From Sphaerosporella brunnea (Eukaryota; Ascomycota; Pezizomycetes; Pezizales; Pyronemataceae): 64,000 nucleotides of DNA. Location: assembly GCA_008704415.1 (NCBI GenBank), contig VXIS01000041.1, positions 124,001-188,000 on the forward strand, in the 5' to 3' direction. The number at the start of each line of letters is the position of its first letter. Position 1 is the first letter of the stretch. Shown in pieces: positions 59,833 through 64,000 of the stretch. The notes below the pieces were generated by a model that saw only the letters and a program-made list of their open reading frames with translations, searched no databases and was not told the origin of the DNA. Position numbers and translations under genes: made by a program.

Positions 59833-61293
59833 TTACAACAGATCTCTGCGGATAAACTCCTGGTAAAGGGTCTTGCCCAAAGACGCAGGACTTCGCTCGA
59901 CGATAGCGCCAGCACCCTCCAAGGCAGCAATCTTGCTCTCCGCGCCACCTTTACCTCCGGATATGATGGCACCAGCGTGACCCATACGACGTCCAGGGGG
60001 GGCAGAGATACCGGCGATAAAGCTGACGATAGGCTTGCCCTTAGGGTTGTTGGCCTTCAAGAACTCGGCAGCATCCTCCTCTGCAGATCCTCCAATCTCT
60101 CCGATCATGATGATTCCGTCGGTCTCCTCGTCGGCGAGGAAGACAGAGAGGGCGTCAATGAAGTTGGTACCGGCGAAAGGGTCACCACCGATTCTGGAGG
60201 TTGTTTGCTTTAGCAGCTGATTAACCCCAGAAATTGGGAAGAGGGGGACATACCCGATAACAAGAGACTGACCGAGACCCACCTGAGTGGTCTGGTTGAC
60301 GGCCTCATAGGTGAGGGTTCCGGAACGCGAGACGATACCGATACGGCCGCGCTTGTGGATGTGGCCAGGCATGATACCAATTTTGCATTGGCCGGGGGCC
60401 TAGGGGCCTGTTAGAGATGAAGATCAATGGTGGATGGGCATGCGGGTGTTTGCGTACGATGATACCGGGGCAGTTGGGACCAACGAGACTGTGAGACGTT
60501 AATGCCATGCCATCATTACGCGTCGCGGGAGTTTCGGGAAATACCGGGTCTTGCTCTGGGCCTTCAAGATGTCGACGACGCGGACCATGTCATGCTGAGG
60601 GATGCCCTCGGTGATGCAAACAACAAGAGGGACCTCGGCGGCGATAGCCTCCTCTATTGACACCGCTGCAACGGGTGGGGGGACGAAGATAGCGCTGCGG
60701 TCTTTGTGTGAGCTCGGGGATTTGCTCCGGAACGGCCATAACTGCGTACCTAGCATTGGCTGTTTGCAGGAAACCCTTGATCAGTGCGATTCCAGTCGAG
60801 ATATGTATGCAGAGCGTAACGAACCTCCCGTCGCCTTCACGGCTTCCGCGACTGTTGCAAACACGGGTCTATCGAGATGGACAGATCCGGCTTTCTTAGG
60901 GTTGATACCACCGACGACCTTTGTGCCATACTCAATAGCTTGCTGTGCGTGGAAACTATTACCAAGCTCCCTCGATGTTAGTTGAAAATCTTGATGTGTC
61001 GCCGCCAGAGGCTCGAAGCGAATTTATATCCTGCTTCTCGCGGCGCGGGGTCGGAGGGCAACTGCAAGCACTCACGTTCCCTGCTTTCCAGTGAATCCTA
61101 CACCGCGAATACGACTCAGTAAATGCCCCACAAAGCTCGAAACAAGTTGAAAACAAGTAGATATACCTTGGAAGATGACCTTGGTGTCGCCGTTGATAAG
61201 CAGGTTCTTCGCGGTGGAGGCGTATCCGGAAGAGGAGTAGCTACGCAAACCGGACTGCGCGATGCCCGAGGAGAAACGCTTCAGGGCGAACAT
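59833..61293 (-). CDS. LSC1: Mitochondrial succinyl-CoA ligase, alpha subunit
   Basis: The TCA-cycle enzyme subunit that binds CoA and carries the phospho-histidine; it works with the beta subunit to make ATP or GTP from succinyl-CoA in the matrix. Eight exons encode 325 residues: 61293-61167, 61097-61076, 60955-60825, 60759-60750, 60694-60545, 60488-60458, 60399-60254, 60193-59833. Exon 4 is only 10 nt and exon 2 only 22 nt; both are needed to keep the frame through QGFTGKQGT and [15 protein letters not shown]. The N terminus ([20 protein letters not shown]) is a mitochondrial presequence. The CoA-binding region, [27 protein letters not shown] and the active-site [10 protein letters not shown] with His at about 278 are intact. 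Normal family length. Confidence 0.97.
60750..60759 (-). other. LSC1: 10-nt micro-exon of LSC1
   Basis: Read on the minus strand the exon is CCAATGCTAG, flanked by a CAAACAG acceptor and a GTACGC donor. It completes an Ala codon, codes Asn-Ala and starts a Ser codon. Without it the downstream frame is lost. The introns on each side are 65 and 55 bp. Confidence 0.85.
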
Positions 61294-64000
61294 TTTTGAT
61301 CTGCTTGAGGGAAAACTGACAATGGCGGCGAAGGAGGAATTTGACGGGGGGTTTCTGCTCGGCAACCTGCGGCAAAGGTGGACTGAAGTTGCAATCTCGG
61401 CTTGGCGATCACCCCAAAATTGAAAATGCGAGTGACCGGATGAGCATCTGAGGAGATGTTTTGCCCATCTTTGTCTGACAACAGACACCGCGTTGCTCTC
61501 TCTCGGGATAAGGAGGTTGTTGCTTATTTTTCCACTTGCTCGCCCAGTGAAAGGTTCCAAAATACGATCCGCTTGTGCTTGTGGCGGTAGTAGCCGCGGG
61601 AATGCCACTTCCGCCGATTCAATTGCAAGCAGCGGCGGTGGGGTTTTGGCATGTTACTACGTATCGGTTGGTAGGCTGGGCCGTATGATAGACGCTTGCA
61701 AGTTGGAGCATCAGAAAAAATGATGACATGGTCACTGCATCCCAAGGACCCCAAGCTGTGGAATTGTTCGTACAAAGTATCTGGACTGTGGAGAGTGATG
61801 GCAGTGATGTTGTTAGCGCGGTTGCATACAAAGGTGTAGGTAGCAGAACCCTGCATGTGTCACGTGATACCCGAGTGAATGTTGAAGCCTTCGCCCGCCG
61901 CCTGCATACCTTCCACTACATACCTCCCTAGGTAGGCACTTAGCCAACTGAATTCAAAAATGTCAAATATGTAATTCAACGGTGGAAATAATTAGAGTAA
62001 ATACATACTTGAATGCTCTTCGTGCGAGAATTGATTCTAATGGTATTATCGTCTAATCAGATAGAGTCTTGGGCCCCGTCCCTCCCATAAAACCCAACCG
62101 CTTTCCCTTAGCCTTTCCTCTTTCCTTAATGATGAGAGCTTACAAGCGGGGCAGGTCATTGGAGTCCGGTGATTCACTGGATGTCACTCGCCCAACACCA
62201 GCGGCATCAGCCTTCGTCGCGGAGGAAAACTTTGAAACCCGCCCAAAGATGTTGAGATGCAGGAGCACGTCTGGTCGTTGTACTATTTTCGGCTTTTCGC
62301 TGATTGGCTTAGTGGGAGTGCGGATCGGCGACGTCGAATTGACTACCACATTTCGGTTCCAACAACATGCAAACGACAGCAATATTCCATTGTGAGTTCA
62401 GTTCCGAGCAGTAGAGTCTGATGAGAAGGCGATTAAAAGAGCGCAGCAGCCAAAAATAAAGGAAAAGGCGAATATCTACCACTGCAATGCCACCTGGTCG
62501 TCCACAATTGCGTACGTCTCCGCTATATAGCTATATTCTTCAAATTTCATGGTGACAACATGATTGGAATTTCCTCTTGCCGCCGTTCGAACTGTCACAC
62601 ACCTATCTCAAGCAGACAAGCCGGTATCAGAAAAGCTGATTCGGACAAGACGAGAGAACAACTGCTTGGCGGGGACAATGCTCAGGCCGCAGTTTCAGGG
62701 AAAGAAGATGGCTGTGTGTACATGAATACTTGGGGCTCAACAGGGGGCTGCGAATTCGAGGGATCTAGAGTATGTGTTCGTGGGTCAGAACCTGGGACTT
62801 GAAAGGAAAACGCAGTGCTTGCAGACTTACAGCTCCGTGGAATATAAACGCACACATGGGCCTGACTACCAGCGCTGTTTCGGGTAGGTACGTTTGTTCT
62901 GGAAAAAACTGTCCATGAGAGTCTTCAACATAATCGTTCAGTCACCATGAATGATTCCGGAAGCTCCGAACGAGACATAAATAAAAGGCGCAGTCTCCAA
63001 GGCTGCAGAAGTTGTAACCAGGGTGATAAGTTATGATCAAGTCCGAGGCCTTGCCGGTATTGCTATTCAAGCGAAAAAGTTCCCCGGATGACGTCGGTTT
63101 TCATCGGATGCAAGGATTGAGGGTCCCACGTTGACAGTTGCAGATGATCGCTTTGTCCCAACAGCTCCCTGCGGTCAGTAATAATTGCCAGATGGACAAA
63201 CACTATCAGGTAGGCATGCGGTGCCTGACAAGAAATACGGTGTTGGTTTCGATTTCAAGAGCCATAAAATAGCCAGCAACTTTGTATCTGACACGGGCTG
63301 ATAGGAAGTGACTTGCTGCACTTTGTGTCTGCACCAGTAGAGTAATCGATTGGGCTTATCGCATACTCGTGTTCCAGAATTTCATGCCAGCACCAGTATT
63401 CAACTGCCGGACTCCCCATGTGTCTGTTGCCTTCGCGTCGAGTGACTTGTTATTGCCTTTTAGATATCTTCCATATCTCCAAAGCGGTCCCCAACGATAT
63501 TGATGGCATCTTTGTGGTACCAGGAAGCGCGTTATTTGCGTTGGCCTCGAGGCTACAGCCAATGATGTGCTGTGTACATCCAGCTTCCTTCTCCGCTTTT
63601 TTTTTTCTCAACCATGCCAGCGGCGCATCTGCAGAATCTATCGCCCAGTATCTTGATCTGGTATGCGGGAGTGGTTTCGGAAACAAGAATCGCAAGGCGC
63701 CTGCCCCGACATCAATGGCACCCGCTCTCCTTACATACATGTATCTAGCCACTTTCCCCCTGGGGACTGCAAGCGATGAGAAGACGGCAGCGCCGCAGAA
63801 AAGACACAAATGTGGATCATCTACACTCATGGAGCTGTTTGTATGGTTTGTATGGAAGGACTCTTTGTATCCATGAACCCGGACACGCATTAGTTGGAGA
63901 CTTTAGGGCGACGACACGGGGGAGACGGAAGAGCTCCAGCTTAGGGAACTGTAAGAGACGGTAGCCGGGGAATGGTGTGATGGGGGTGGGGGGATTTGGG
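61294..64000. other. Terminal 2.7 kb, no gene supported
   Basis: The left end is the LSC1 promoter. Elsewhere open frames are short or overlap each other on opposite strands without recognisable domains. Two overlapping frames of about 150 codons lie at 63418-63890 on opposite strands; neither shows a family signature. A gene crossing the right boundary is possible. Confidence 0.4.

Noticed and set aside
63418..63890. Overlapping open frames of about 150 codons on both strands
   Set aside because: Neither has a recognisable motif or supporting splice signals; one is expected to be the shadow of the other and both may be chance.

Overview
The window is nuclear DNA of a filamentous ascomycete (Pezizomycotina; I cannot place it further). 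The evidence is short GT-AG introns of about 44-240 bp with CTAAC/CTGAC-like branch sites, a Ste12 protein carrying two C2H2 zinc fingers, a Ste3-type pheromone receptor, a HapE-type CCAAT-binding subunit, a fungalysin protease, and frequent long homopolymer and simple-sequence tracts. I rebuilt exon structures by hand from frame continuity and splice signals; for every multi-exon gene called at good confidence the exon lengths sum to a whole number of codons.

The left part (1-22 kb) is gene-poor. It holds the 3' end of a Ste3-like receptor (2-247), a secreted M36 metalloprotease (2727-4762, -), a tiny six-exon alanine-rich gene behind a clear TATA box (7168-7725), a BTB/POZ protein (8511-9629, -), a 6.5 kb stretch with no recognisable gene, STE12 (16109-18398), a 250-bp TA-flanked MITE (19678-19931) and a stretch of broken-looking coding sequence (20.3-21.7 kb).

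The central part (22.7-48 kb) is dense with housekeeping genes: a GIY-YIG/T5orf172 protein, TFIIE alpha, a BAR-domain protein with a polyproline tail, a WHIM-domain chromatin protein, a UBA/UIM protein resembling Rup1, three neighbouring ribosome-assembly factors (LSG1 and LTV1 divergently arranged, then FCF2), and the HapE CCAAT-binding subunit.

The right part (48-64 kb) holds an F-box-like protein, the small V-ATPase subunit f, an AtuA/DUF1446 protein, two miniature inverted-repeat elements placed just upstream of a coiled-coil gene, a secreted CAP/PR-1 protein, MAK16 (a fourth ribosome-assembly factor) and mitochondrial succinyl-CoA ligase alpha, whose gene contains a 10-nt micro-exon. The last 2.7 kb has no gene I can support.

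Functional themes are ribosome assembly (LSG1, LTV1, FCF2, MAK16), transcription (STE12, TFIIE alpha, HapE, WHIM protein), mating-pheromone signalling (Ste3-like receptor and Ste12 in one 18-kb stretch) and secreted proteins (fungalysin, CAP). I found no convincing tRNA, rRNA, CRISPR or autonomous transposase gene. Nothing here is clearly a new system. The best leads are the three MITE-like elements, the tiny six-exon gene and the micro-exon gene.
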